DNA from: Rhynochetos jubatus
Lineage: Eukaryota > Chordata > Aves > Eurypygiformes > Rhynochetidae
Direction: 5' to 3'
NCBI GenBank assembly: GCA_027574665.1
Contig: CM050658.1
Span: 23,882,317 to 23,946,316 of the forward strand
DNA length: 64,000 nt
Shown here: positions 28,901 to 41,686 of the stretch, piece by piece
Numbering within the stretch: the stretch's first letter is position 1
Layout: every line of letters begins with the position of its first letter
Notes under the pieces: generated by a model
Told to the model about the DNA's origin: nothing
What the model saw: the letters and a program-made list of their open reading frames with translations, nothing else
Database searches by the model: none
Made by a program: the position numbers and the translations under genes

Positions 28901-29519
28901 TGTGTGTGAGAAAATTGGATTATGAATACAAAATGCAACACTACTCAACTCCCCCAACATACAAGAGCAGCTGGGTTTCATGGATTTTCTTAGTGAAGTA
29001 GCTGTGTCTCGTGTTCTTGAAGACAAAAATCATGCCCACAGTCCTACTCTCTTGTTAGTGGTCGTTATTTATCCAGTAGTCTCCCTGGATATGGTGAGCC
29101 AGACCAGATTTGATGTGTTGATTCTGGCCACAAATCCTTCCAGAGGATTTGAAAGTGACAGCAGCAATAATAATTACTACAGAATGCATCTAATTTTGAA
29201 AGCATTTTGCCAGAACACCTGTCCAAATGCAGTGTTAATGTCTTCATTGCTGCTGGTGTTTCAGAGCATTTGTAATGCATGGCCTGGCTAAAACAGAAGC
29301 ATAGAGCAGAAAACTGCTCACAAGAAAGAACTTGTTGGCTATCTTTCCCTGCAAGAAACTCCAAGGTGCCTTTGTAACGCAACCCTTTATTAATGATAGA
29401 AATTGAGTCAGAGTATTGCAAGCAACTGAGGTTAACCAATATGCCACTTAAATATAACTGTAGTTTGTGTTATCTGTAACTGAAGAAGGTCATGGGATCT
29501 ATTGTTTGCAGTGCCAACA
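22961..29519. other. intergenic DNA, no gene seen
   Basis: No supported gene. Frames of 60-124 codons at 23255-23534, 24090-24498, 25733-26017, 28043-28466 and 28980-29447 were read for recognisable domains and none was found. Several are antisense to each other. No repeat family was recognised, although very old decayed elements would escape reading by eye. Confidence 0.5.
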
Positions 29520-29830
29520 AATTAGCATCAAAAGCTCTGGCCTGGCATACAGAACAGCGCGATAACTACAGCCTCTGAAATCTTCTCGAGAGCTGCGAGC
29601 GGAGAGGAACAAGCTCCCTCAAGCTTGTGATCTTACTGTCATTTATTACAACAGCTCTGCTCCTGCTGCCAGCCTTAATGTGCTTGAGAAACTGTCAGCT
29701 GAGCCTTAGAAAGCAGACTGCGGAGATGGCAATGCCAAGGAGGCCAGTGGGAAGCTGAACCCACATGAAGCGCGTGTCTCGGTGGAGCAGCGCTACGGCT
29801 GATCATGAGGGGGAAGTGGCTCTGGGGACA
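29520..29830. promoter_or_regulatory. CpG-bearing block, candidate conserved non-coding element
   Basis: I count about 11 CpG dinucleotides between 29556 and 29800 (in AGCGCGATAA, CTCGAGAGC, GCGAGCGGAG, AAGCGCGTG, AGCGCTACGG and others), in a neighbourhood where CpG is otherwise scarce. The block has no usable reading frame and no repeat character. Retained CpGs and mixed composition are compatible with a regulatory element or an unmethylated site, but this is inference from composition only. It may equally be a neutral GC-richer patch. Confidence 0.25.
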
Positions 29831-30318
29831 AGCAGACATCTCACCTATTTTTGCTTTAAGGATGAGAAAGGCAACAACAGGATAAGCCCGGAAGAAAGAG
29901 GTTTTCTGAGAGGGTAGAAAAGAATACCAATTTACTTTGAGAGCAATGAATTTAAGTGCTTTTGCCCTTTCTTAACAACACTGTCTAAGGAGAAAAAAGG
30001 GAGAAAGAAAAGTCTCCTTCTTCTGCTCCTCCCCCTTACAAAATCCTACATGCCCTTTTGGCAGAGATCCATCATTCACTTAATGTGTCTTGCTGAAATC
30101 AATTCATGTGTCAGGATTTGGAGAGCTAAAACAAAATTTGTTTGCTGATCCCATCCACAGATCACTCAAGAGGATTCATAGAGGTTAGTAAAAAAACCAA
30201 AACCAAACCCACATACAATTTACTATGTCATGTAATGCATTAGAAAATGACAGATTCCTATAGGGAGGAGAAAAAGTCCGACTGCACAAACCAGTTGGCT
30301 CAAAGTCCATGAGCACCT
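29831..30318. other. intergenic DNA, no gene seen
   Basis: Mixed-composition sequence between two GC-richer blocks. It includes a short A/C-rich run (about 30189-30212). No gene or repeat was recognised. Confidence 0.5.
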
Positions 30319-30740
30319 TCAAGCACATGCAATTATGCGAAAGAGGATTTGCCTCCTTTGGCAATTGAAACGATGACCCTCTTCACAGTGAAAAAACTGT
30401 GCACTGCTGAGCAAGACAGTCCAGGCTCGAGTAGACATTTCCCCCACGGGCAGCTTGGTGGGATGCTTGGGGCACAGCCCATGGCCTGCAGATGAGCTGC
30501 ATGATGCCGGGGCTGGACAGAGGGCGTGAGATGGAGCACACATCAGCACGACAGGAGCAGTCCCCCTGCCAATGGTCTGGGCTGGTGCTCTGAGGCAGTT
30601 CCATCTCCCTGTTGTCTGCGGGGTTTGGGAGTGCTCCTGTCTCCAGATTGCTTCTGAGGCACATGTGGAGGAAGTGTCCCACTGCATATCCCCGTCAGGG
30701 CAGGTGGGGAATTTTGTCCTCCAGCTGCTTGTCTTCACAG
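30319..30740. other. GC-rich block with open frames but no credible gene
   Basis: The minus strand stays open for 139 codons at 30319-30738, and two other minus-strand frames (99 and 68 codons) overlap it. Open frames in several phases at once are what GC-rich sequence with few stop codons produces. The 139-residue translation is rich in Cys, Ser, Thr and Ala, with no domain, signal peptide or repeat I recognise, and no splice or promoter context. A lncRNA exon or an old repeat remains possible. Confidence 0.35.
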
Positions 30741-33075
30741 GCCTTGGGTAACCTATGAAATGACTCCTGGTTTAAGATTCCCTGGTGTCTGTCTGCACTG
30801 ACACATTCAACTAATGTAAAACATTCCAGGATAAAACTAACCTTTTTGTGTTGTAAAACTTTAAGGGGGATATTATGTGCTACAGGGAAAAACAAAGATT
30901 TGGTCCAAGTGTCTTTAACTGTCTGCTAATGAGAAGTTCTCAAGATACACAGCATGCTATTCTGTCTGCTGATGTGCTGAGGGGGCGCACTTTATGCTGT
31001 TGCAATAGATACAAGTAGGACCTTGCTTTTTTAAATTATTCTTAATTAAACTACAATTAAATACATTAAATAGAAAGCGGCTTTCTCTAATCTCACATTT
31101 GAATTAAAAGGATTGCTAAAAATGTTAGTCAGCAGAGCGCTCAGGAATGTGTAAGCTTAACTAACACCACCCTTCTTACTTTACTAGATTCATACAGTTG
31201 CAGCTTCATCAGAATTGGAAGAGTAGAATTATACTTACTCTAGCTGAAGACCACAACGACTACGTTATCATACTGTAGTTGAGCTGTTAAGCTATGTTAT
31301 AGCCTCACTGTATGTAGTTCTCTGGTAAATAGTCTGGGGCATGATGTCACACTTGCTTAAAGCAATTTGTTGAGTTGTAAATATCACTAATCAATTCCTG
31401 TGACTGAATCCTGTGACCTTGGGTGTAATCCATGACAGCACTGACTTTAATGTATTTTCCAGCCTTAGCAGAAGTACTTTTAGCTGCCCTTTCCCATTAA
31501 CTTCCCACCTCACTAATAAAATACTAAGAGAATTATATTCACCACTTCTGCCAATTTTAACCGGAAACAATCCTGACTAAGGAATATTAAATGTTACGCA
31601 CTGGCAAATTTGATCTCCTGCTAGCCCTTGCTAGGGTCGGCAGCCACCTCCTCGACCTTTCCTTAAAGCCAGACATACTTTGCAGCCCAGGGTTATTTGA
31701 CCACAGTTTCAAACTTAAATTTAAGGGGTTTTTTATTTATGCCCAAAGCACCACAGGGTATGTGATCTCTGTTTGTGTGAGAGGTTTTATTGTGAGACTC
31801 CTCCAACCTGAAAACTTCCTTCTTCGAGCCCAGAGTCTCCTTCCCATCTCTCCACCCCTCCACCAAACTGGCATGCGGACATTTTTGAAAATGATTGCTG
31901 TTTGTTTCTACTTGATCATTTCCTAAAGAAGGAAAAATACTTTACAGAGTGATTTTTTTTTTAATAGATTTCTGAAGGTTACTTTTGGTGAGGATGATTG
32001 AGGACAGGACACAACAACTATCTGACAGGAAGGATATTTGCGCTCAGAGGTTTTTTTTCTAAACATCTGAGATTATTCCAGTTATACATGCCCACATCCT
32101 AGTAACTTCATACTATAGATCATGAGTCAAAAAATCTGTGCAGAGCAGCTGACATGACCAGGTTTCCCTGACTCAGGTCTCAGAGCTCTGACACTATTGC
32201 GACGCCACGTGTGTGCAGTCCATGTTTGAAGCAAGGGAGACAGCTCAGTAGCAGAATGTGGTCTGCCAAAATCTCTCTTGCTGTAATGACATGAGAAATC
32301 TTTCAATGTTTGGTTTTTCTTCTAAACTTGTGATAGGAGTATAGGTGTAGTCAGTAGCAGATACAGCCTTGTGGGACTCTAGGTCTCTGTAGTCCACATG
32401 GAGATTTTACACTTGTAATTCTCAGTTCTGGGATTTAACTGTCTTGCTGACTACAGCAAAAATCCTCATTGCTTCACAACATCTTGGGGAGAACTTGATG
32501 CTGCAAACCTGCCTTTCATCTTTCCTTGTACTGCTGTCCTACCTTCAGTATTTCCAGGCCTTCCAGCAGTATAATTTCAAGTGTCTTGGCACCGTAGGTT
32601 TGAGCAGATGCATCAGGCTCATTTCTGTGTTGTGAATATGGTGGGCAAATCTGCAGCACTGAGGCTCGCTGTGCTGAGTGATGTGGGCATGTGGGTGACA
32701 AGGAACTGCAAGAAAAGGCTGACAAAGTTGTTGGAAAGTTTGTTCCCTAGAATCTGAACTTCAGATAAATAGTACATGCTGGCTGTAATTTAAATTCAAT
32801 CAATATTCAGTTAAAAAAAAAACAAATAGAAAGCTTTTTAGATTGGTGATGTAAGGGAATGTTAGTTCAAGGAAGTAATTACATATTATGTAGAAAAAGT
32901 CAATTTAAGTTCTCAATAATTTACTTAAGTGATTTACTTGACTGATGTGTTGTCTTGACCCAATAGGGCAGAGTAACAGACACTAAGTTATGGCATAGTT
33001 CCAGCAGAAACAGCCGTTGTTACTGTCCGACATAAATCATTAGCTACTGTCTTGTTCCAGGTGTACACAGGTGCT

Positions 33076-33079
<4 letters not shown>
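30741..33079. other. intergenic DNA, no gene seen
   Basis: No supported gene. The 111-codon plus-strand frame at 31591-31926 and the overlapping frames near 32444-32725 carry no recognised domain. Confidence 0.5.

Positions 33080-33106
<27 letters not shown>
33080..33106 (+). repeat. A27 homopolymer tract
   Basis: Twenty-seven uninterrupted A residues follow GTGCTATTT and precede GTAATAAATC. I looked for a retroposed gene or SINE body upstream and for a matching target-site duplication on both sides and found neither, so it is annotated as a simple homopolymer. Its exact length is likely to vary between alleles and reads. Confidence 0.95.
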
Positions 33107-33110
<4 letters not shown>

Positions 33111-36100
33111 TAAATCTTATGTTTGTAAACATAACTCTGTCAAAACTAATCCTGGTTTTGGCAGATGAAGATGTTATCCATACCTCTTGGTATGACAATA
33201 TAAGTTTTCAGGAAATAAAGTTCCTAGTATATAATTAGCCTAAAATGACAGTAGGGATATGTTCTGGTTTTTATCTGGAAAGTCATGAAATAAGCCGCTC
33301 TCTTTGCCACCACTGCACATCGACATGGAGGACAGCTGAACGAATGGCTGTTGGTGTGAGCTGGCAGTGGCTGGGTGAGCATGGCACCTGCCAGCGCTGC
33401 TTTGCTGAGCAGATCAGCTCTGTGACTGAGCCTCTGCAACTGCCTCCACTTCTTACTCCAGACTGTGATCAGATTTTAGTGGCTCTTTTTAATCGGACTT
33501 TTCCCAGATTAGACAACATACATGTGGAAGACAGAGTTTTCAATTTCTAGTCATGACTATGATGTTGGCAAATACTGCCTTTCTCTTTGCTAGTCGAACC
33601 TGTGATACACAGAGTCCTTTTTAAAATTACCTTCTGTGCTTCATTCTTTCTTTAAAGTTGATAGTGAACTTTAGCCTCTGAGAAGACGAAACCCCGAGTG
33701 AATTGCCCATGTGTTGGGTAGATGTGCTGAGCTGTTGAACTTAGTCTTGAACTGCCTTACATCTAAAAGAACTGCACAGAGTCCCACATGCTCATTCCAG
33801 ATATGTGTGAGACCAACTGAAATCTGAATTCAATGTGCTGCTCAGTTGCACTAGAATGTTTTGCCGATATTCCAGGGTGAAGTTGGGAAAGTATGATCCA
33901 ACATGTTAAAAAGCTTCAAGCATATGATTAGTCACCTGTTACACACCTGTTTCATACTTACTCTCTGGAGTGCTTATAGCAGCAGTGCTAGGAGTATGCC
34001 TCCTCTCGTGTTCAGAAGTGCCCTCCCCAGACGATCGGGACAGGCAGCACTCAGAGAGACAGGCTCAGATGTTTGCATCAAGTACGGCTCCCTGCAGCCA
34101 TCAGTTTCTGAACACAGTTTTCCACTGGTATTTTTGGAGTTCTGATTATGCTATGAACTAAAACAAAGCAAAACAAAAAACAAACAAACAAAACAGAATG
34201 CTAAAAAGGCACCAAAACCCTTGAAAATTAACATTGCATTGGAATATAATTCAACTAATGTTAATCCAGCATTAGTGCTACTATTCGTGATCTCCCAATT
34301 AGTTCTCGCAGACTGAAGATCAGCAGCTCTAGAAAGAGTCTCTGGAAGAAGCAGAAAGATCAGGACTGAGAATGAAAAGCAGACATATGGTAGGTGGTGG
34401 TGATGGTGGTGAACAGCAAAATTTAGGTGCATTCTTCTTTTAAAAACATGATTTTGCACTAATAACATGAAAATGTTTATTAAAAATAATTAAACTGGGC
34501 GCACATATGACCCAGTAAGACATTTTGGGGAGGGGACTATAACAAGTGTTTAGAATGTAGCAAAACCAGCTACTGATGATTTTCCATTAATCAGTAGCTT
34601 AAAATTTCTTCAGTTTGGTTATGTAACTAGATCATTAGATTAACATTTGGGACCTATTTGCTGTGACAGAAAAACAATAGACCTATGATCTATCATGGGT
34701 TAGTTTTAGATTTCAAACTTCAACAGTAAACGTGGTTGATAAACTTGCACTTAAATTAACATGATAGCCCTGAAATGGTAGGAGTATTTTGTGTTTAAAG
34801 ATAAGAATATGTGTTGAAATAGTTCTCAAGGAATTAACCTGAACTTCAGTCCTTTCATGTCTTCAGTCTCTTCATAAAGCCTATAAATACCACAGACAGG
34901 GCTTATGTCATTAGTCTCTTAATGTTATAAACATTTAATGAAGTTAAATTTGAAGTACAACACATTGTAAAATCGATCTGATCTCGCTGGGGAGACAAAG
35001 GGAAGAAAATTGTTTGAGTCATTTGGAAAACAAATTAAGAATTATATTCACTTAACTTTGAGGTGGATGAAAAATTATGCCCAAGACAGGTAGAGCCATT
35101 CTATTTCAAAAGAAGGCAGGGATTGGAAGCAGGGGAAAACTCTCTCTGTGTTAGATGCCATCCGACATACATTAACACCACCGTCAATGGCAAGCAGCCC
35201 AATATGAATCACTTGAGAGACGACAAGCAGCTCATTGCTAGAAATCGGAGGAATTTCACTCTAAACATGGCAGCTCAGACATATCTTCTACAAAGTAGTT
35301 AATTCAGCTGAAATCAGAGATTTCAGTGCTTTTGACAATATATATTCACTATGCCATCCCCAGTTATCTTCTCTGGGGGATGTTCACCTGCTCTCAGCAG
35401 TGCTGCTGTTCCCTCGGTTATGGCATGCCCTTTTGGCTTTCAGAGATGATGCTGTGTTCTTTGGCTGAAGGACAAAACTGTTGCTCCTGCAAATGCCTGT
35501 GAATGTTTTCCTATAATTGCCTTTCTAAGGAATATATTGGAGCGTGAGGTTCTCTCACCTTCTACTGAAGTGGGAGCACGGAACTTTACTGGCAGCCAAA
35601 TCAGCTTCCCTGCATGGTTTAACAGCACCTAATGTCTCCTCAAAGTGCTAAGTGGAAAGAAAAGGAATAAATAAAAATAAATAAAATCCCATTAGCAAAG
35701 GATTACTGTGTAAAAATCTAAGACAATGAACAGGAAAAGTGAAGGGGCAATGCACATGTTAAAATACTGCAGACAACAAGCTGCTCAGAGGAAAGTGTAT
35801 TTGTTCTTTCTTTTTAAAAGTCGTTATTTATTTTCTCTATTCTTCAGACCTAATGTCTCAGTAATGAATTCCAGGGGGATTTTTGAATCATGGTGATATC
35901 ATGGGTTAAACCCCTTCTCTACTTTTTGAATGTAAATTCTTTTTGACGTTCTTACTTATTGCAGAGCATTGACTTCTTTCCTACAACAAAACCAAACGCT
36001 ATTTGGTTTTGCATAGTTAACATTTTGCTAATGGGTAGCCAAGATTCTCTCAGCAGCTCAACAACATTTTCTAAGGCACACTGGCGTTGTTGTAGCAACT

Positions 36101-36959
36101 GGTGGCTGATCTGTGAATAAAGCAGATGTCATTGTGGTAGGATAAAGAGAGAATAATCTATCACCCAGCCACTACCACTCCTGCCCAAACAAGTCATCAA
36201 AATGACAACTTTGGTGTGCAGTCATTAATTAAGGTCTGTGTATCACCTTATCTCATCTAGTTATATAAACCAATGTTATGTTATAAATGCTAAGAATTTC
36301 TCAGCCCCTCACCGTGGCCTTTCTCATAGAGGAAGCTCAGTTAGGATGTGCTGAGGCACTGACAGTTTGCCAGCTTCCTTTTAGGCTTTGATTGATTTTA
36401 CACTTTCATCCAAGTTGGTCTGGCCTAAATAAACACAATGTATATTCTGGGAAGTGTTTTTTCTTTATTGTTTAATCTGAATTCAGCTCATGTGGCTTGC
36501 AACTAAAGATGGGCAAGCATCAAAATATTCTGACTCGTACCCAAGCTGAGTACAAAAGGAGGGACAGAAGCAGATAAATTCCCTAACTTCTCAGAAAGGC
36601 TTTAATCCATTTGTTATTTTTTTAGCTTCTTTTCTAACCCTCACAATTTGTACTTAGTCGGTACAACTCATTGACCCAAGTGAGTCACCTCACATCCCCC
36701 TTTTTTGGTGGTAGAAAATACAGTGTGGCTTAGCACTGTCCTATTAAATGCTTTCTATTAGAATATTTGTTAACTTTTTAATATGCTTTCAGTGGTGAAG
36801 CATCACAGCAACTTGTCACTGCTTCACGAAGACTCTCAGACTTTACACTGAGCTTCAGCTTGCCAGAGGCTACTCATTCCCCCTGCAGAACTGCTGCCCC
36901 CATCTTCTGACTTGAAAGCCTTCTCTGTGCCACCGCCTTTGCCTCACATCTTTGTTAAT
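33107..36959. other. intergenic DNA, no gene seen
   Basis: No supported gene. Low-complexity patches are an AAAC-type run near 34160-34196, a GGT/GAT triplet run near 34391-34411 and an AAATA-type run near 35666-35688. The 79-codon frame at 35063-35302 and the 101-codon frame at 33245-33550 show no known domain. Confidence 0.5.
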
Positions 36960-37130
36960 CGTTTGGCTTAAGGAGACAAAACATGAGACCAGGCCTCTAT
37001 GATTTCCACGGGGCATGACTCATACTTAATGTGGAGGCTATATTAATTACTGCGTGTTTATCATTTAATGAGGTTGAAAAGGAGTTTCCTCATTTCAGCT
37101 GCACACAGCATGCAGCCAATACATGTTCAA
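36960..37130. promoter_or_regulatory. candidate enhancer-like motif cluster
   Basis: A compact stretch holds an AP-1-like TGACTCA (about 37017), a homeodomain-type TTAATTAC core (about 37043), ATTTAATGAGG (about 37065), and a CAGCTG E-box (about 37098). It lies about 7.4 kb beyond the WNT7A stop codon, in the 3' gene-poor region. Short motifs of this kind occur often by chance, so this is a weak, inferred call without conservation evidence. Confidence 0.2.
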
Positions 37131-37792
37131 AACACTAAAATCAGGATATGTATTTTATAAAAGGAGGCAAATCAGACGTTGCTTGAGTCCTTGAAATGGG
37201 ATGGCAAAATCTGAGAAATCCAGGCCATAGTCCTAACTCTTTCACAGACTTCCTTTGTACCCACCAGCCAACCCTCTTGTGCTTTGTGTCTCCTGATTTC
37301 CTGTCTGTTTATGGGGATAATAGTGGCTGACTGAGGCCAGGCTCAGTGCAGAACGTTGGTACAACCTGACAGCGCAGTGTTACAGAAGGCCAAAAGGAGT
37401 TCTCCTGACTTTTTATTAAACATATTAAAAAGTTTTTATTTTTGTGGTGATAAATTATATATCTTTCAGTCCTGTGTGATGACATTATGGTCTAACACTA
37501 CTACCTGTACTGCATCTTCTCTGTCCTTCTTCATTAGCTTCTTTCGCAAGATGTTAGGTATTTAATGTCATGTGTAGTTTAAAATAGTTCACATCAAATC
37601 TAAATAATTTCAAAATGAAGCTATGTGTGGATAGATGTGTTGCCCATAGTGCACCCTTCCATGGCCTGATGTGCAAACAAAAAGTTGCTAGGAATTAAAT
37701 TAAGGCCGAGAACTCACAATACAGATTTCTTGCTTATTCAATGGAATAGATGTTTGGATTTGGCTTGAGACGCATGAAATTGGCCTGTGAGC
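37131..37792. other. intergenic DNA, no gene seen
   Basis: No gene or repeat recognised. The 69-codon frame at 37356-37565 is treated as chance. Confidence 0.5.
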
Positions 37793-37820
37793 TGTGGATC
37801 AACTAGGCGGTTGATCCACA
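37793..37820. repeat. small perfect inverted repeat (11-bp stem, 6-nt loop)
   Basis: TGTGGATCAAC pairs perfectly with GTTGATCCACA around TAGGCG. The stem is not extended by its flanks and is too short for a canonical pre-miRNA. No function can be assigned. Confidence 0.8.
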
Positions 37821-40800
37821 AGATCTGTCCATTTGGCCAAGCCCTTCCTGTGTTTCCTGGTAGACTCAGTAGTAAGTGCATTGAAGTTCTCAGGGTTTTT
37901 CCTCCTCATGTCTTTTTACCTCTGGCTTTTTATGTGCTGCACACCTATCTAGAATAGGCCATTAGCTTCTTTATCTTTCAAGTTTCTTTACCTGTCTCCT
38001 ACTTAGACTAGTTCTTGTCTGATGAACTGCTGACCACACTAAAAAGCAGTCTGATGGATTTTGGTAGAAATTACTTTTCAACAAGATATTGTTGCCTTCA
38101 CTTGGAGAATCTCTGCTCTGCTGCTGACAATGAATCAAAGTATGTGATAGTCAAATGTAAGCCTTGGGACAATACCAGAAACCTTTCTAATGGATTTAGA
38201 TTTAATTTATTCTGTAAATTCTACCAAAACAAAAGTAAATTTTAGGGGGTTTGTCATTGAAATGCTATCAGTGTTATGGCTTTTATGGACTCTTGTTTAC
38301 TAAATACAAAAAGGATTTCAGGAGAAAAGAAAAAATGGCATAAAGGATCCAGGAGGAAATCTGCCAAACTGATTTGTAAAATCTTAATAGTTAAAGCAGT
38401 GTTTGCTGACATTGTGTGAGTAAAGCAAGCTCAATAGCATTGAGAGAATAAGAGAATAAGAAACATTAGTGACTGGAAAAGGGTTGTAAACAATGAGTAA
38501 ATGTGATTAACTGATAATATTAAGCACTACCTATGGTACAGTTCATGTGAAGTCCAATTTAAATTGATGAGTCTGCCTGAGGAAGAACAAAACTCAGTGC
38601 TGCGTCTTTACAGGTTTTGCTACAATACCTTATGCAAGTTTAGCTGATTCGAGAACACCTCTTCTGGCCCACCCTCTTTAACTTTGTTTTAAAAAAAACA
38701 TCAGTGCAGTTTTCACAGTAATATTGAAAAGGTGAGTTGGGAGGACATGATGTATTAGATGACTGGAGTAATGCCCTATTTCTTATATTGGTCTGTAAAA
38801 TTAAAGGTACATTGTGAGAGGATGAATGTTTCTTCTTGCTGAGTGTCCTCCTCCCCTATTGTATCATAGCCATGCATACAGACCAAAAATCAAGACACAC
38901 AAGCCATCAGTGACTGAATGGATCTAAGAGCTTATAAACACTCTCAAGAGATCTAAAACTCTTGGAGGGAACAAAATAACACACATGTACACACTGCATG
39001 CAGGCATGCATGCTGGTGGGAACTGGAAAGTGAAGCACCACAGTAACACAGTTGTGCATGATATTCTTATAAAGTAGAGGTGCACAGGGTTTTATATGCT
39101 GGTAGTATCGAGCTTGTGATGTATTGCTAGTGAATTGTTTATATCAGCAACCACAGAATCAGCTGTGGATCTGGTATGACATGTACAACATGTATTTTTG
39201 GGGTATAGGAAAAGGATTCAAGCTAGCACAGGAAACAAAAAAACAGGGTTACATTTTCTATGCTAAGAGTGTTTGGCTATGTGTTAATAAGTAAATGGTA
39301 CAATTTTGGTACCATTCTTTTTATCTCATTTTCGGTTTTTTAGTGCACACACAACCCTGGAAACTTTTCTCCAAGATAAACACAATCCCACCTTCTCCCA
39401 GCGATATCAAACCTCTTTACAAAGCAGGCATCTTTCCTAACAAAAGCATAATGCAGTGACTTTGCTAACAAAACCACAAGATCAAAGTAAGGAATTACAT
39501 GAACCTGAGGGCACCAGTAGTAAATACATTGTGCTACACTTATAACTGAAATTTCTCTGGGACTTGTTTCTGACCTCCCAATTGCAAATTATATGATATC
39601 TGCTGTTGATGAATCTATGCCTATATAATGACAACAAAATGGAAAAAAATCAGTAATTTCATAAACCTCCAAAGAAGCCTTCAAAGTGTTACACATCACC
39701 TCCGGACAAGAGAATCACAAAGTTCTTGTATTCTTCTTTAAACACTTGGAGTCCTTTAGATCCAAGTACATCATCATTTTGACTTAATCAAATTATAAAT
39801 CATTTGTTTTCAGAGGAGAGATTCCCTTAATTTTTGTTCAAGATTAAAACACCTGCGTTTGAGGTGTATTATCATTGGCATGATTTTGACCAGAAGATCA
39901 TGAATTGGGTTAGTAAGTTAGCAAATTAAGATCACTTGCCATAGTAACAACTAACTGAGATAACCTAATTAATGGAGAATATTCTGAAATCTAGATGAGT
40001 ATCACCCTCTGAAGTTCTGCTGTGTGATAAAATTTCTGTACTTAGTTCAGTTTTGAACAGTTTTTGAACATTCAAGCCTGACTTGGACTGTACTTCTGTC
40101 AGTTGACAGCAGCAATATCTGCCAGATTTGGCCATCCATGTCCAGGCACGTCAGTCACTGTGTCTGCAGTTTAGTCCTACCAAAAGTACAGTTAGAGAGC
40201 TGCTTTTTCAGTTGATTCCTTGGGCTTACTAGTTGGGGGTAGAGGGCTGTATTAGTTAATACACTCATTTTGGACATCCACAGTGCGTATTTCCTGATAT
40301 CTATTACAATGGTAAATGTAAAAATCTTTTCAAAAATACTTATGCTGAGTCTTCATTTGACTATGTGCACCCTGACTACAGTCTGTGATGTTTCTGCATT
40401 CAGCAAATATTAATTTTTAAGTGTGCTCAGTTAAAAACAGTTTTCTAATCTACAAGAGAGTTCATTAAGAGCCTTGTATAATATGCTATGTATCCATTTT
40501 CCTTTTCTAACTATATACCCTTAAAATAATTTTACAAATGAGCCACTTAAGAGTATGTTTTAAGAATGTTTTCAGTTTAATTATCACTGTTCAAAGACAT
40601 ATCTCCATTAGGTCTGTGCATACATGGCAAAGAAAACTTAATCATTGACCGATTCATGCTTTATGTAGGTACTCTGAGTGTTCGGGCTAATTGTATTCAG
40701 GTTAGTCATCTTTTTAAAAAGGCTGAGGGGTAAAATCCTTAAAACTTGCTTAGGAAGCCCAAGGCAGAACTGCTTTATTTCCATGAATCAGAGTTCCACT

Positions 40801-41668
40801 ATGAAATAAGGCAGTGAGATTCCATAAATAATAGTTTCCCAGCTTACAATTATACTTGTTCTCTTATGCTTCCTACTCCTCTTACTCTTCCTGCTTCTTG
40901 AATGTATGTTTTCTTTAAAAGCCTCAGCCAGGTTATCAATGTGGACAGCTTCCCTTGGTTAGTAGAGATGAAAAGATGTATTTTCTTTTGAGAGAGCTGC
41001 ATTGTTCTGCAGTTGTGTGCATTTCACTCCCATTGTGTGGTTCTTCACCAAGTAAAAACAGAGCTCTTCTATCCCTGAGGACAAAGAACAAACTGTTGTT
41101 GGGGGGAGGAATATCTACAAAACCGTAAATCTTTCTCCTTCTCCTGTTCATCTTCGTGCCATTCAAGTCCATTTAGAGAATGACCAATTAAGTCCAGACT
41201 CATGGCAGATTCTGATGGGCCAAATTTCTCCTAAGATGACACAGCCAAATTTCCAAATACTTTCTAGCTGAATGCAGCACTTGGTTTTGCTTGTCCTTTA
41301 ATTCCTAGTTCCCAAACTGTTATTCTAGTTATCAAACAAATTGACGTTCTAATTAATGCACTGATCATCAAAAATATTGTAAAATATAGGGGAAATGTGT
41401 ACCAAATTAATTTCATTGTGCATCCAGTTCTTTATTATTGTGAGTAAAACCGTTTAAAGATATTTGTCCTTCAATAATTAAACTTCTAGCTGTACATTGC
41501 GCATTACTGCATACTGAAATATACAGGAAGCAGGAGTTTTACAGATTACTTTTCTATGGCAAAACATGCTGCAGAAGTAATGATTTGTAAAATAACTCTA
41601 TTCAGTGAAGAGAACACACTTTTGACTATGATATGGTATCCACTAAGTAAAAAATAATACAAAACCCA
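37821..41668. other. intergenic DNA downstream of WNT7A, no gene seen
   Basis: AT-rich sequence without recognisable genes. A TTTATT at 40774-40779 (AATAAA on the minus strand) is one of several such hexamers and on its own does not define an mRNA end. Confidence 0.5.
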
Positions 41669-41686
41669 GGGGGGGGAGGGGGCGGG
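41669..41686 (+). other. G-run with G-quadruplex potential
   Basis: Tracts of 8, 5 and 3 G residues are separated by a single A and a single C. The first tract is long enough to supply two of the four G3 runs a quadruplex needs. In the WNT7A sense (minus strand) it is C-rich. It sits about 2.8 kb beyond the stop codon, in otherwise AT-rich DNA. Confidence 0.7.

Noticed and set aside
33585..33605. GGTTCGACTAG on the minus strand, considered as a tRNA B-box
   Set aside because: The trailing CC of the B-box is missing and no A-box or cloverleaf could be built around it.
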